A stretch of DNA of 64,000 bases, from the NCBI GenBank assembly GCA_949358305.1, contig OX442323.1, positions 9,672,001 through 9,736,000 of the forward strand, given 5' to 3'. The DNA comes from Strigamia acuminata (taxonomy: Eukaryota; Arthropoda; Chilopoda; Geophilomorpha; Linotaeniidae). This document shows positions 1 to 12,114 of the stretch, piece by piece. Each line of letters begins with the position of its first letter. Positions within the stretch are counted from its first letter, which is position 1. Both the position numbers and the translations under genes were made by a program. The notes beneath the pieces are model-generated. The model did not search any database and was not told the origin of the DNA. It worked only from the letters and a program-made list of their open reading frames with translations.

Positions 1-3000
1 ACACCGTGGCGTTGGGTTATCACGTGATCGCGATGTGGTTCCTCAAATGTCGTCTCCCGTTCCGCCGCGAATTTGTCAAATTCATTATCAAAGTAATCGA
101 GTGTTTCGATTATTCTGCTTTTTTAAAAACTAATTTTTTTAAATTGTTTCAGGGACTGCAATCGAACGTGCTCGTGCCGTTCGAAGAGGGCACCTTGTCG
201 CCCAGTTTGTTGCACTTGTCGCTGGATGACCCGGCTCATCGGAGACGCGCAAGCACCATGAACGAACAGTCGCTGATCGCGCGGCGGAAGGACGCGCGGG
301 CCGCTCTGGTGTCGAGCAGCTCGATGCCCATCTCGGAAAGCCGTCCTGCTGCCAGCGCAGTTCCGGTTCCGGATAAGAAACTGAACGTGGAATTAACCGA
401 AACGTGCATCGATCTTTTGTCTCGTTACACGTTCGCGGGCTTTTCGGCGATTCCTAAGAGGTATTTTTAAAGAAATTGCAAATAAATGATTACGGTAAAT
501 AAATTGTTGTTAATTCTCGAATCGAAGGTTTTCCGCCTCGGAGTTCTTGTTAAACGGCGGCCAGTCGCTCACGTGGCTCGTCGGAACGAAATTGGTGACG
601 GTCACGACGAGCGGATGCAGCAGTAAAGCGATGAGAAACGGTTTATGCGACAAGTGTTCGGCGCTCTGCAAAGGAGAGCGCGGTAATTAAAACCACTTAC
701 GGTAAAAGCAATTGCGTTGGTTAATGCGTTGGAAATTTCAGAAAAATCGGCCCGCCGTCGCCACCAATCGGCGCATCAGCCGTCTAACGTTACGGAAGCG
801 GCTGTCGCTGCGCCCAGGACCAAAGACGACTTGCAATTGCAGCGTCCGTCGAGCATGGACGCGCCCCTCGGTCAAAGTTTATCCACGGAGGAGCTGGACG
901 CGCAAAACTTCGACCGCCTTTTGTTGTGTAATGATTGATTTAGTGTTATTTTGCTGTAGTTAAGTGTGATTGTTGGTTGCAGCGGGTTTGCAGGAAGGCG
1001 TGACGGCGAGTTCTTCGATGGCGCCTCTGCGGCCCCACCTGTGCAACTGCTGGTGCCAGGGGTGGGCCGAGATCCTGGTGCGGCGCCCCACGGGCAACGT
1101 GTCGTGGATGATGCGCGTGCAGAATTCGCCTCATCCAGTGGTGACGAATGCTGATTTTCCATTGGCCGACATCACAACTTTGTTCCTTCCGACTCGAGAG
1201 AAAAGTCAGTGCGAATCGTACGAAGAGATGGCGAGTCATAGAAGAATCAACAGTGAGACACTGGAGGAGATGGAATACGAGAAGATTTTCCTGGACCATT
1301 TTTCTCCCGTCGCGAGCAGCGAATCGGCCAAAACCGAGCGACGCCACGAAGCGGACACCGCCGTCACCGCCGGCCCCGGCCCTAGTCTCGTCCGCGACCA
1401 CCCGGCCGACGCGGTGTCACCTGACGAAAACAAACCGGCGGTGTTGCTTCGATCCACCTCCAGCCCCGATATCTTTTCGTTGGCTTGCCGCGAGGGTTCG
1501 CGCGTGGCCAGGGTGAACAGCGACGTGGCCTACACTTCGCAGCAGGCGCGCCAACGAGCCATCTCGTTGCTCAAGGCCGGCGCCACTAAAGTTAGTCAAG
1601 TTAGTCAATCGCAATCGCAATCGCAATCTCAATCGCAAGCCAAAGAAGTGAAGCCGAAAGAGGAAAAGCCGAAAGAGGAAAAGCCGAAAGAGGAAAAGCC
1701 GAAAGAAGTGAAGAAGGAAAAGGCGAAGGAAGAGGAAGGTAAAGCCAAAGTCCATCTTCGGCGTAACTTATCGCAACGCGAAGACGAAAGGCGGCCGGGG
1801 TCGTCGCTTTCGCGTCGCGGCTCCGAACGAAGCGTGCATTTCGAACGCAAATCGATTCATTCTCTGCCGCCGAGTCCGAGTCCCAACTTAACTCATTCCA
1901 TGGGTATTCTTTGGGATATTTGCTTTTGATTTCGAGTTTGAATGTTGGAATGTTTTTAGACGAACCTTTCCGCGATCGTGGACACACCATCTCCGTGGCC
2001 AATCCGGCCTACCGCTCGGCCAGCGCCGACGCCGGCGCCGACGACAAGTTCGACAAGGATTTGCACCGCTCCGGCACGAATCCCAGGTTTGAATTTTATT
2101 TAATTTAATTTAATTTTAAAATTTTAATTGAAAATTTCAGTTTTGTTTTTCTTCAATTGTACCACGATTCGTGTTTCGGAACTCCGAACGAGCGCCCTCT
2201 GCTTTTACCTAAAACGGAAGTGAGTTTTGTATGCGGGCAATTGAAATTGTGAATAATTTCGTATTTTGATAATACAAAAAATAATAGAAATAAACAAATT
2301 GAAGAAGTTAAGTTATCCATTTGACTTCTTTTTTAGCGTCTTCAATTTGTTTTATTTTATTTCTTGCATGTTTGATTTGACAAAAGTATTGACAATTTCG
2401 ATGGGCATTTGGCAGCAGTGTTTTTTGAACACGACTGTACTTGTACATTGTATTGATTGATTGTTTGTTTGTTTGCGGAAAGGTTTACGAGCGAGCTTTG
2501 AAATGTTTCGATCGGATCCCGCCGTACGAAACTCACAAGATCGGCGTCGTGTACATCGGCAAGGGACAGGTGAACAATGAAGCGGCGATTTTTGCCAACG
2601 AATGGGGCTCGATGCGCTACACCGAATTCGTTCACGGATTGGGCCGAGTGATTCGCCTGCAGGAGGTGGATCCGCAAACAACATACATAGGTGGTTTGAG
2701 CAGGAACGGTGAAGACGGCGACTTCGCTTACATTTGGCAAGACGACGTGATGCAAGGTATAAATAAAGAGACAGAGACACTGACGTTGGACATTTTAACA
2801 TTTTTGTTTGCTCGCAACAGTCATTTTTCATGTGGCCACTCTGATGCCGTCTAAAGCGTCCGACACGTCGTGCGTTTCCAAGAAACTGCACGTAGGCAAC
2901 GATTATGTCGCCATCGTTTACAACGACAGCGGCGAAGAATTCGACATTAATACCATTAAGGTGATTAACGTTGCGAATAACGATTCAAACTAAATCTAAA

Positions 3001-3542
3001 GAGTAAATACCGTTTTAGGGTCAGTTTATGTACGCCTGTGTCGTCATTCAGCCTTTGGACAACGAGAGCAATTTGATCGGGGTTATAGCGAAACCGAGTA
3101 AAGCAAAAATAACAAAAAAATAATATTTAATTAATTAATTAATTAATAATGTTTTCATTTAGATTTTATCCATTTTCTCGGCGGTGCGACCCCGAAAAAA
3201 ATCATCTCTAACGGCAATCTTCCCATTTTAGCGCGACAACTTGCGTTACACGCCAACGTAATTTTGTTTTCATTTATTTCTATTTTTACGCTTTCGCACG
3301 TTTTTCCATTACATTTTTGCAATTAAATTTAAATTTAGTTGGCGTCGATGATCTATCAAAGTCAATTCGTCATTGTCAGCGACAATCCGTACGCATCCAA
3401 TTGGCTCGAGCGCCTTCGTGATCTGCAGCGTTTACGTAAGAAACTGAAGGATGAAGTGAAGCTGGTGGAACCTGAGGATTTGCCGTCCGGGAAGGCGCCG
3501 TCCAAGTTCGACAACATGCAGGATTTCACCGACTACGTCTAA
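1..3542 (+). CDS. TSC2: Tuberin (TSC2), 3' part, 5' end outside window
   Basis: GTPase-activating subunit of the TSC1-TSC2 complex, which inactivates Rheb and so restrains mTORC1 at the lysosome. Visible exons: 1-92, 153-460, 528-682, 742-927, 983-1903, 1960-2086, 2141-2219, 2483-2756, 2821-2960, 3019-3097, 3163-3257, 3339-3542 (stop TAA); all phases agree. The first exons carry the tuberin block ending [15 protein letters not shown], then [13 protein letters not shown] (about 1066-1105), then a long poorly conserved linker. The last six exons encode the C-terminal Rap/Rheb-GAP domain with [18 protein letters not shown], the GND...VYNDSG core that carries the catalytic Asn region, and ARQLALHAN. 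The linker holds an SQ tract and a fourfold KPKEE-type repeat (1597-1710). A possible poly(A) signal lies at 3651-3656. The N-terminal HEAT part must lie upstream of the window. Confidence 0.95.
1597..1710 (+). repeat. Coding tandem repeats in TSC2 linker
   Basis: A hexanucleotide-like SQ tract (about 1606-1640) is followed by four copies of a 15-base unit, 1651-1665, 1666-1680, 1681-1695 and 1696-1710, encoding KPKEE (the last copy ends EV). It lies in the unstructured linker before the GAP domain and keeps the frame open. Confidence 0.85.
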
Positions 3543-3786
3543 TCATTCCGACACCATAAACTTCATAGATTTTGATTTGCCTATGTTTTTTTTTTATAAA
3601 AATTTATTATTTAACTATTTTTTTTCTTAAATTGTACGATAAGTGGCATGAATAAATGATTTTATAACTAACGAGAGATAGCGACATCTCGCGAGTGATT
3701 CTAAAAGGAAGGAGCGTCGTTGAAGTTGATTAGAAATGGCAACTCCGAGTTGATTTGCGAGGTAGGATTTTGGATCAGTTGACAAG

Positions 3787-4402
3787 ATGAGAGAGGACGA
3801 CGAGGGCGACGAGACCGAAACTGCGATTGCGACTACGACTGCGACGGATGTGGACGAAGCACCGAGTCAATCGACGAGCAGCGAGCTGAATTTACCACCC
3901 ATGTCGCCGAAACCTGGTCAAACTCAAAACAAGCAGAAAAGTATAAATAAGACTAACCTGAAACCACCTTCAAGCTCATTTCTAATTTATTTATTTATTT
4001 ATTAGTCGATATTTTTCTCAAACCAACTGGAAGCGCACCTATCATGAAGCAGAAGAAATGGTCGGTGGAGCCGGAAAAAAAAGTTTACTGGGTCATGAAT
4101 TTTATTCGTCGTTATCTCAAGATGGATGCCAACACCCCCTTGGTATTTCAGTATAATTATAATTACAACTAACTAATAGCTTTAATTTATTTAATTTATT
4201 TAGTTTATTTACGTGAACCAAGCATTCGCACCTTCGCCGGATCAAACCCTCAAGAATTTGTACGACGTGAGTGGAGCTAAGCTAACGAGATTTGAATTGT
4301 ATGTCAATTGAATTGTGATTTATTTCTTTCTTTCTTTGCTAGTGTTTCGAATCGGATGGGAAATTAGTTCTTCACTATTGCAGCACGCAAGCGTGGGGAT
4401 AA
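3787..4402 (+). CDS. ATG12: Ubiquitin-like autophagy protein ATG12
   Basis: Ubiquitin-like modifier that is activated by ATG7, transferred by ATG10 and joined to ATG5; the ATG12-ATG5-ATG16L1 complex promotes ATG8/LC3 lipidation. Exons 3787-3940, 4006-4142, 4204-4266, 4343-4402 give 137 residues, close to the usual 140. The first exon is a variable acidic Ser/Thr-rich tail. The ubiquitin-like fold follows, with IMKQKKW, LFIYVNQAFAPSPDQ and the C-terminal GKLVLHYCSTQAWG. It ends exactly at the conserved Trp-Gly, so no processing is needed before activation. The stop codon is only 46 bases from the stop of the convergent CFAP52 gene, so the 3' UTRs must overlap. TSC2 upstream acts on the same mTORC1/autophagy axis, which may be coincidence. 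Confidence 0.95.
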
Positions 4403-4448
4403 TTTATTTGTATAAAAAGAAGAAAAGTGTACAGGAATATTTGTTTGG

Positions 4449-7054
4449 TCACTGCACGCCGAGCGGATATTTCCACATGAATAACGAACCGTCTTCGCAG
4501 CCAGTTAGGATGTACTTTTGACCGGGACTGATTTTCGCGCTGTTCACGTCGCTCGTGTGGCACGACGACACGTGACTCACTTCTCCGTCGTCATATTTCC
4601 ATAACTGTAATAATAAGAACAATCGTAATAATAAAACGCTAACACGTTCGACTTTACTTTGATCATTTTGTCCGAGCCGCCTGAGACGAACGAGTCGCCG
4701 TTCTCCCCGACGTGGATGGTGGTCAGGGTGCCGGAGTCGGCGCCGTCTAGCTCCCGCACTTGCTGCGCGTCGAACGTCTCCCAGTATGTGATCTTGCGGT
4801 TCGTGCCGCACGCCAGGATCTGACATTCGGACGGATGGTAGCTCACGCACGTGAACATCGTGTTGGAGAAAATCACGTTGAGGCGCAACAGACGCCTTAG
4901 GAATAAATCAAACGGTTTATTTATTTATTTATTCTATCGCATTATTCTACCGCATGTCCCAAATGATGCAGTAGCCGTCCACGCTGCTGCTCACGCACTC
5001 CTTGTCGTCCCTGCGGATCACCAACGAGGTGACGGCGCTTCGGTGTTCCTGCAGGGTCGCTTTCATTCTCTGTTTGAACGAAAAATGCGTGAAATGATCA
5101 TTTCTTTTTTCTTAGCTATTGTACTGACGAAGACTTTGCAGGCCAGTTCCCAGATGCGGACGCTTCCTTCGGCGCCCCCGCTCACCACCAGCTTGCAGTC
5201 GGACGTGACTTGGACGACCGTGGCGCCGCGCATGTGCGCATTCGGGATGGTGTAGATGAGTTTGCCCGTCTCCGGCGTGAACACGCGAATCTTGCCGTCT
5301 TCCCAGGCTGTGACGAGTGAGAAAAATCAAGAAAAATAAAGTCCTTCATTTCATTTCATTTCATTTAATTTCTTCTCTCACCACTCACGATCGACTGGCC
5401 GTCGGGCGAAAAGGCGATGCTGTTGCACGTCATGTTGGGCACGTTGATGCGCAACAGCTCGACCATGGAGCGGCTGCTCCAGATGCGAATGTTTTCGCCG
5501 CACGAGGCGAACAATTCGGCCGAACGACTTATTGGAATGATTAAGAGGAATTTGAATTATGATCGAATTGAATTGAAATAGAATTGGATTATTATTCACG
5601 GAGTGAAAATGACTTGTTTGACGGGTCCGCTGTGCGCCGTGAAGAGGAGGTCGTAGGTCAAGTCGGTCAAGTTGATCAGATAGATTTCGGCCGTCTTGGT
5701 GCCCACGTAGAACTGGTGACCTTCGCCGCGCAGCGCGATGGACGTGACGCACTGGTGCACGTCGATGCGCGCGATCTCGTTGAGGTAGATGGCCGTGCGC
5801 ATCACCTCCTTGGTGCTGGGTTTGCCGAGCAGCGGCTTGCTCTTCTCCGTCACGATTTCCTCGCTCGCGTGACTCACGACGCCGTCGCCCGTGCCGAACA
5901 CCACGTTGCCGTTTTTGAGCAGCTCGATGGCCGTCACACCCTGCACGTAGAAGCCGTCGCTGCTCAGGCAGTCGGGCGACGCCTCGGTCAGCGTGTGCTT
6001 CGGCATCTTGCGCACCACCGAGTTGGTCAGCACCGGCATGTAATCCGAGCGCGACGGCTTCACGGCGCTCGGGCTCGCGTTCAGCCGTACTTTGACCACG
6101 TCTCCCGACAAAGTGCCGCAGTACACGTATTTATCGCTCGTATCAAACTGACAAATAAACAAAAACAAAAAAATTTAATATAGAATTTCACTTTTTTTCA
6201 AATTCATTTCGTACGACGACGCAACAAATGTCCCTCTTGACGTGTCCGAATTGCGTGTTGAACGGAAACAGTTGTTTTCCCTCCACATCGAGCTCCCAGA
6301 CGCGCAGGGTGTCCTTGCCCGCGGTCACGAACATTCCGTCGCGGGAATTGCTGAATCGGATGAGCATCGGAAGCGAGGGGTTGCCTTGCGTCGTCGGCGC
6401 CACCACCATCGGCTCCATCTTGGTCAAGCACACTATCACGACGCTGCAAAAAATGCAATGCAATACAATGCAACACAATGCAACACAATACAATACTCAC
6501 TTGCCGTCGTCCAGACCGCCGATCGAACCAATGTAGAGTTCGTTGCACGAGAACGCAACGTCCTGCACTTTGCCCTTGTGGTACGAATGTTGCGCCACTT
6601 TCTTTCTCTCGTCAAAATCCCACAAGATGAGTTCCGTCTGTTCATTTCATTTCATTTTATTTTGAATGTTAAATGTTGAAAGTTGAATGTTGAGTGTTGA
6701 ATTTTGAATTTAGTTGTTACCTGGTTGACCATGTGAGTTAGTTGTCCGGCCGCCACGTATTTGCCGGACGGGGACACGGCCATGCAGCTGACTGCGTTGC
6801 TGTGGCCGGACAAGAAGAAGAAAACGTCTCGCTTGTTGCTGTTTCGGACCACGATTTTGTTTCCCGCTGGGTACAACACGTGACTTTTGTTCGGGTGACT
6901 TCTCAGTCCGTTCATTATCCTGCCTGTGTGCGTGACAAGAGTGAATGAGTAACAACGTGTGCTTTTTGTTTGTGTATTTTGAATCGATTTTACCGTTGAA
7001 TCCGATAAATCCCGTCATTTCGAGGTGTTCCACGTCATTTTCGTCCCGGGACAT
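4449..7054 (-). CDS. CFAP52: Cilia- and flagella-associated WD-repeat protein CFAP52 (WDR16)
   Basis: Axonemal WD40 protein, known as a microtubule inner protein of motile cilia. Ten exons on the minus strand: 6994-7054, 6721-6923, 6501-6637, 6215-6443, 5600-6147, 5382-5527, 5135-5307, 4951-5069, 4658-4895, 4449-4604, giving about 669 residues (the human protein is about 620). Family landmarks in order: GFIGFNG near the N-terminus, SGKYVAAGQ, DTLRVWELD, ITSIALRGEGHQF-type block (SIALRGEGHQFYVGT), PNMTCNSIAF, FTPETGKLIY, DGYCIIWDM, and C-terminal GCEDGSLFMWKYP. It looks like two WD40 propellers. The start Met at 7054 is preceded by a 175-base divergent promoter shared with survivin. Confidence 0.95.
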
Positions 7055-7229
7055 TTTTCAAAATTGCTTTTCCTCCGCTTACATCCGCGGTTGCTAGGCG
7101 TTGCTAAGGACTCGGTTTGTCCGTCATTTTTCTCGATGCGGTGCGCCGTTACATTTTGAATTAGTTCTATAGTTTGGCACCGGGGGCCCGCAGGAGGAAA
7201 ATTTCAAATACTTTATTCGACGACCAAGG
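7055..7229. promoter_or_regulatory. Divergent promoter CFAP52 / BIRC5
   Basis: The two start codons face away from each other across 175 bases, so both promoters and 5' leaders must fit here. A GC-rich block lies near 7180-7195. No TATA box is evident. Pairing a ciliary and a mitotic gene on one promoter region is notable, but co-regulation is not shown by the sequence. Confidence 0.6.
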
Positions 7230-7826
7230 ATGGAAGCGGTGAAAGCCGAATTTGAAATGTGCTGCGAAACGGATAGGTTGAAAACGTTTAAGAAATGGCC
7301 TTACCAACGCGCTTGCAAATGCGCGCCGCTCGAGGTGAGTCGCGAAACGTGAGAGGTGTCAGTCACCAATTTAATTTAATTTAATTTTTTTCACAATGTC
7401 GTTCGCTGCAGATGGCGCGAGCGGGATTCTATTGCCCCGACGAAAAATGTCCCGATTTGGCCAAATGTTTCGTGTGTGGGAAAGAGCTGGACGGTTGGGA
7501 AATCGACGACATCCCTTGGTAAATTGAATTTAATAATAATATGATCATTATCATTGATTATCATTGATTATGATTCAGGGAGGAGCACGCGGCGCACTCA
7601 CCAAACTGTCCGTTTATGAAGTTGGGTAAAACCGAGAGCGAGATGAAAGTGGACGATTTCTTAACGCTGGCGTGCGAGAGATCCGTCCATGTGATCGTAA
7701 GTAGTGGAAACTAAACTAAAGTGGAATGTAATTGAACGTAAATTGCAGAAGAAAGAGTTTGAGGAGAAGGTTGCGGCGGTGAAAAAGCGAGCAGCCGAAG
7801 CTCGTAGGAAGACGGAGAATTTGTAG
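7230..7826 (+). CDS. BIRC5: Survivin-type BIR protein (BIRC5)
   Basis: Single-BIR protein of the chromosomal passenger complex (with Aurora B, INCENP and borealin), acting in mitosis and cytokinesis. Exons 7230-7334, 7412-7518, 7579-7696, 7749-7826 give 135 residues; human survivin has 142. The BIR domain spans about residues 12-88 and shows CxxC ([12 protein letters not shown]), then [10 protein letters not shown] supplying the His and last Cys zinc ligands. The [13 protein letters not shown] block is split by an intron at the Trp codon. A charged C-terminal helix ([21 protein letters not shown]) follows, as in survivin. There is no RING or UBC domain, so it is not an IAP of the XIAP or BRUCE kind. 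The stop is 63 bases from the convergent CCDC96 stop. Confidence 0.95.
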
Positions 7827-7889
7827 ATATATAGACAGACAGACCAGTTCGTTGTTTTCTTTATTAAATTTAAATTTGTGAAATTTGTT

Positions 7890-10045
7890 TCAATTGTAAT
7901 CGGATAAATTTAAATTTGCCAATTTGAATTGCGTGTTGAGACTTTCTATTCCGGCCGTGTAGCCGTGGTGATTGATCTTGAGGTTGTTGAGTTCGTTCTT
8001 CAACTGAATGATGTTCTCCTGCTTCAACCTCATGTCTCTCAACATGAGGCTTTTGCCGAGCAGGCCGGATCTCTGTTGCAACTTGCTGCGGTCTTCGCGC
8101 AGAGAGTCCTTCACTTGTTTCATCTTGCTCAAACGTTCTCTTTTCTGAAATTAGTTAGTTAGTTAGTTAGGTACACACTTTGATTCACATTTCTTGTCTT
8201 TTTTCATTATATTACTTTGTTCGCGTCTGCGTCCAGTTCTGCGAGAATTCTTTTGGTCGCTTCGTTTTCGTTGACCATGAAAAAGATTTTCTCTTTGATG
8301 TGACCCATCACTTGCAGCGTGTTCATGATTTTGCGTCGCAATTTGGACAGTTCCTTGAATTAGGATAAGCCAATTAAGTGGTGAATTTGACGATGGATGC
8401 ATCATCATACCTCGTTCCTCTCTTCGATCTTCTCGTTGTACGCTTGGTTTTCAATCTTGAGCTGTTCAAAGTCGTACATGTGATGTCCCCCGGCGAGTCC
8501 CTCCTGTTTAGAAAAAGAAGAAAGAAAGAACAAAATTGTCGACATATTTTCGACTGAAACGTTGTTTTCGTTTCACACCTTGGAGTGAACGGACAATTCT
8601 TTCTTTTTGATCCTGTACTTCATGTTGAAATTAATCATTCGCAAATTCTTCAATTCCTCTTGGCGCGACAGTTCTTTTTGCAGCAACAACTCGGCCGCCT
8701 GCAAAAGCGATTGACAAAAATGATTTAATTTTTAATTTTTTTCTTTCTTTCATTCCTTCATTCCTCACCTGTTCCGTGAGCCTCTCTCCGGTCTGCGAGT
8801 TGATGGCGCCTTTGATGTGAGTCCTCTTGAACTGGATGAAGGATTTGTTCTCCCTCTCGTTCTCCGCCAGTTTGCGCTCGTACGCCTGACTCAGCATTTT
8901 GAAGCGACTCGACAGTTGCTCTTCGTCCTTCGTGTACGTCGCCATCAGCGATTCCCAAACGTCTAAACGACAGATTTAACTTACTCGTTAATTCAACTTA
9001 CAAGTTAATTCAATTCTAGAGCCTAGAAAGAACGACACTCGCATAAATATCGCGAGAATTTCTCCTCGTAGTCGATTTGCATGCGCATGCTCGGCTCCCT
9101 CCTCTGAATCGTCGCCACCTTCCGCAGGTTCGTTTTGAAATGATCACAATTAGACACTTAATTTAATTTAATTTAATTTGCAATTTGTTTTACCTTTTTC
9201 TTTTGCAGGAAGTCCATGGCTTTGGTCTGTAGTTTTTGGTTGGTGATGAGCAGTCGATTTCGATCTTGAATCATAGCCTGAAACGAAACGAAACGAAACG
9301 AAACGAAACGAAACGAGCCATTCAGTTCATTCATTTCAGTTTGGAAACATTAACGAATTGAAATTGGAGCCTAAACTACTTTGTAGGCCGCTACGAGATC
9401 GTCGCGGGTCTGGAGACTCATGAGCGCGTCTTCGTCCATAGCTTCGAGAAAATATTCGGGAATAAGATCTTCGCTGTACGACTTCTCGTCGGGCCAGATG
9501 ATGTCGTCGCCGTCATTTTCCGGATAGTCGGCTGAAACAACAAATTCAATTTTGTTTTCTTTTGTTTTCTTGTTTTCTTTTTTTTTTAAATTGCAACCTG
9601 CTTCGGGGGAGCCGTGCTGTTTGGTCATTAGGCGCATGACTCCTTCCTGGTGACGGTCGATTAAGATGGTGGACTCCTGTGGTTGTCCGATTGTCGTTCT
9701 GTTCGGAACTGGCTGCAATGGTAGCGACGATTCGGACGAAACGATTTCGTGCTCGATGCTCGGTGCTTCCGGTTGATCGACCGTGGGGAGCTGCACGAGC
9801 ACGACCGCCTCAGCCTCAGCCTCAGCCTCAGCCTCAGGCAGCTGGCTTGTGTGCTGCTCAATTACCACTTCCTGTTTCTCGTCCGAAGTCAATTGCAGCT
9901 CGTCCAAAACCGGTTGCTCGGCATTTTCGATCATTCCGACCATTTCAACACTTGGGATGTCTTCGATTAAGTCAACCGGCGCTGCTTCGTCGCCCTTTTG
10001 AGGAAGCGCTTTCAATTGACCGTCGACCTCGTCGTTGCCCTCCAT
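7890..10045 (-). CDS. CCDC96: Coiled-coil ciliary protein CCDC96 (CFAP184)
   Basis: CCDC96 works with CCDC113 in motile-cilium axonemes near the radial spokes and nexin-dynein link. Exons: 9598-10045, 9380-9531, 9194-9277, 9037-9118, 8769-8962, 8579-8698, 8411-8503, 8216-8353, 7890-8144, giving 521 residues. The first third is acidic and low in complexity (an EAEAEAEA run), as in CCDC96. The rest is continuous coiled coil containing DFEQLKIENQAYNEKIEERN and a GLLGKSLMLRD segment near the C-terminus that I associate with CCDC96. The paralogue CCDC113 is the main alternative; it shares the QLKIEN block but lacks the GLLG segment. The ATG at 10045 is the first in frame. One donor (near 9037) is a weak match chosen to keep phase. 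Confidence 0.8.
9281..9316. repeat. Short tandem repeat (GAAAC)n
   Basis: About seven copies of a 5-base unit fill part of a CCDC96 intron. Similar 5-7 base arrays occupy several other introns of this window. Confidence 0.9.
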
Positions 10046-10301
10046 GATGTTGTTTCGGTCGCCTTGGCAACCCGGCTCGAATGCCAATTTGTCATCGATG
10101 CCGCTTCATTTCATTGTTCAACTTGCAACTTCTGTCTTTCTTTCTTTCTTTCTTTCTTTCTTTTTCATTTTTTCGAGCATTCTAGTGACAACCTTAACCA
10201 CCAGGGCGGCACTGCAGTGTGTGGCGGCAAAATTCAAAAGGTAAACATTATTTATTTATTTATTTGACTCATCTTGTTTATTAATTGTTTACACGATTTA
10301 T

Positions 10302-11859
10302 TTATTTCTTTTTACTGAATTCTTCAACGACGTATTTGAGCTTCCGTATGGCCATGGCGACGTCGTTTTGGGTGACATTGGCGTGGGTGACGAAACGAAT
10401 GCTGCCCTTGTCGAGTTCGTTCGCTTTGACGACGATCGATGCGCCCAGACTCGTTCGTTCGTCGCTCGCCACGTTTCGCAAGCGAAGCGCAAATTCGGCA
10501 CCGCTCGAAAATTTCTCGTTGATTTTGGCCAAAATGATGTTGGTGCGCACTTGATTCGAGACGGAAATCACGTCCGATTTGAGATCGCCAATTGCTAAAC
10601 AAATAAACAAACTGGAAATTCCATTAAACATTTCATTTCATTCCATTCCATCGCAGCAAACCGCGAGCTATTTGTCCGGCGTGAATGTGGTCATGTTTCA
10701 AGCGCTCGATCATGTTGTCGAGCGAGTAGACGCCGGCCGCTGCCAGGATTCCCGCTTGACGCATTCCGCCGCCTAAAACTTTGCGCACTCGAAGCGCCCT
10801 AGCGACAATCGAGTCGAGTAAACTTGTTAATTACTTAACGAGTTAATTACTTACTGCGCGATGAACTGAGAGCTGCCCACGAGGATGGACCCGACGGGGC
10901 AACCTAGACCCTACGGATAGATCGAGTTGGAAAGGTAAATGTTCACATTTTGTTTGGAAATTTGAATTGCAATTTGCCTTTGATAAACAAAAACAAACGG
11001 AGTCGCAATGCTGAGTAATTTTGGCCGGAGACACCCCGTGGTAGACCGCGGCATTCATCACTCGTGCTCCGTCCATGTGCAGCGGAAGACCAACTTCTGT
11101 TTTCAGAGCGCCCATCTTGGAAATATTAGAAATTTATATATATTTTTTTGTTTGATTTTTTTTAAAAAAAAAGTTTTAAAAAACTTTGTCCATGAAGTCG
11201 AGTGGCAATGGTTGACCGCCAGCTCTGAGATGCGTGTTTTCTACGCAAATTAATCCCGTTATCGGGTTGTGCATGTTCCTAGGTCGAATTTTTCGGCGAA
11301 TTTCGTCAAAATCGAATGTTCCGTCGGGATGGGTGGTGAGGGTGCGACTGTGGACTCCTCCCAACTGAATTAGTACAGTAAATGTTATTCGAGAAAATAA
11401 ATACAAATACGGTAGGCTTTGTCGAACCTGCGCGACTCCGCCTTGTTCGTAGAGAAAAATGTGCGATTGGTCGCCCAAAAGAACTTCCATACCTCGGCGA
11501 TCGCAATGAACCAGAACTGCCAATAAAAATAAAATTGTAGGTAAACGGTCAAATGTCAAATGTCAAATGTTTGTTGTATTAACCGGCGATTAAATTGCCC
11601 ATGGTTCCGGTGGGTACAAACAGAGCGGCTTCTTTCGCCATCAGAAGAGCTGCGCGTCGTTCCAGTTCTGAAAGCAAAGGACATTCAAATGAGGTGAAGG
11701 TATGGCGGCTGAAATCGGACCGTTGACCGTGGGGTCCTCTTTGTAAACGTCGTCGCCAACATTGGCCTCGGCCATTGCTTTTCTCATATCTGGATTGGGA
11801 CTCGTGAATGTGTCGCTCCTCAGTTCGATCTCGCATCCGGCTCCGTCGCTGGAACTCAT
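10302..11859 (-). CDS. THA1: L-threonine aldolase (PLP-dependent)
   Basis: Cleaves L-threonine or allo-threonine to glycine and acetaldehyde. Exons: 11721-11859, 11584-11667, 11428-11516, 11185-11364, 10978-11115, 10855-10910, 10662-10798, 10302-10594, giving 371 residues. Landmarks: [44 protein letters not shown], and [12 protein letters not shown], which holds the Asp and Arg that contact [19 protein letters not shown] contains the Lys that forms the Schiff base. The intron after that Lys has a GC donor instead of GT. The start at 11859 gives MSSSDG; an upstream in-frame exon (11944-12024) could add 27 residues with the look of a mitochondrial leader. Mammals keep only a degraded or variably functional copy, as recalled. 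Confidence 0.93.
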
Positions 11860-12114
11860 CTTGCAAATCCGCCTACCTTGAATAAACGTCGAGCGGATAA
11901 TTAGAGAAATCATTATTTTCCAACGGGACGGAAAGTTACTTACTCGAGCAGACGCCTCGGCTCGGCAGATCCGGAAAAAGGTCAACGTCACCGTCTTGGG
12001 TTTCCCCTTTTCACCGCCAGACATCGCGAAGCTGACGATGATAATGACCATAATGATAAGGACGATTAGCTTTAATCACTTAGCAGACGACAGTTACGCG
12101 AAGCGGGTTATGAA
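11860..12114. promoter_or_regulatory. Divergent promoter threonine aldolase / MFSD11
   Basis: 255 bases separate the two outward-facing start codons. It contains a possible extra 5' exon of the aldolase (11944-12024, antisense). No TATA box is clear. Confidence 0.5.
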
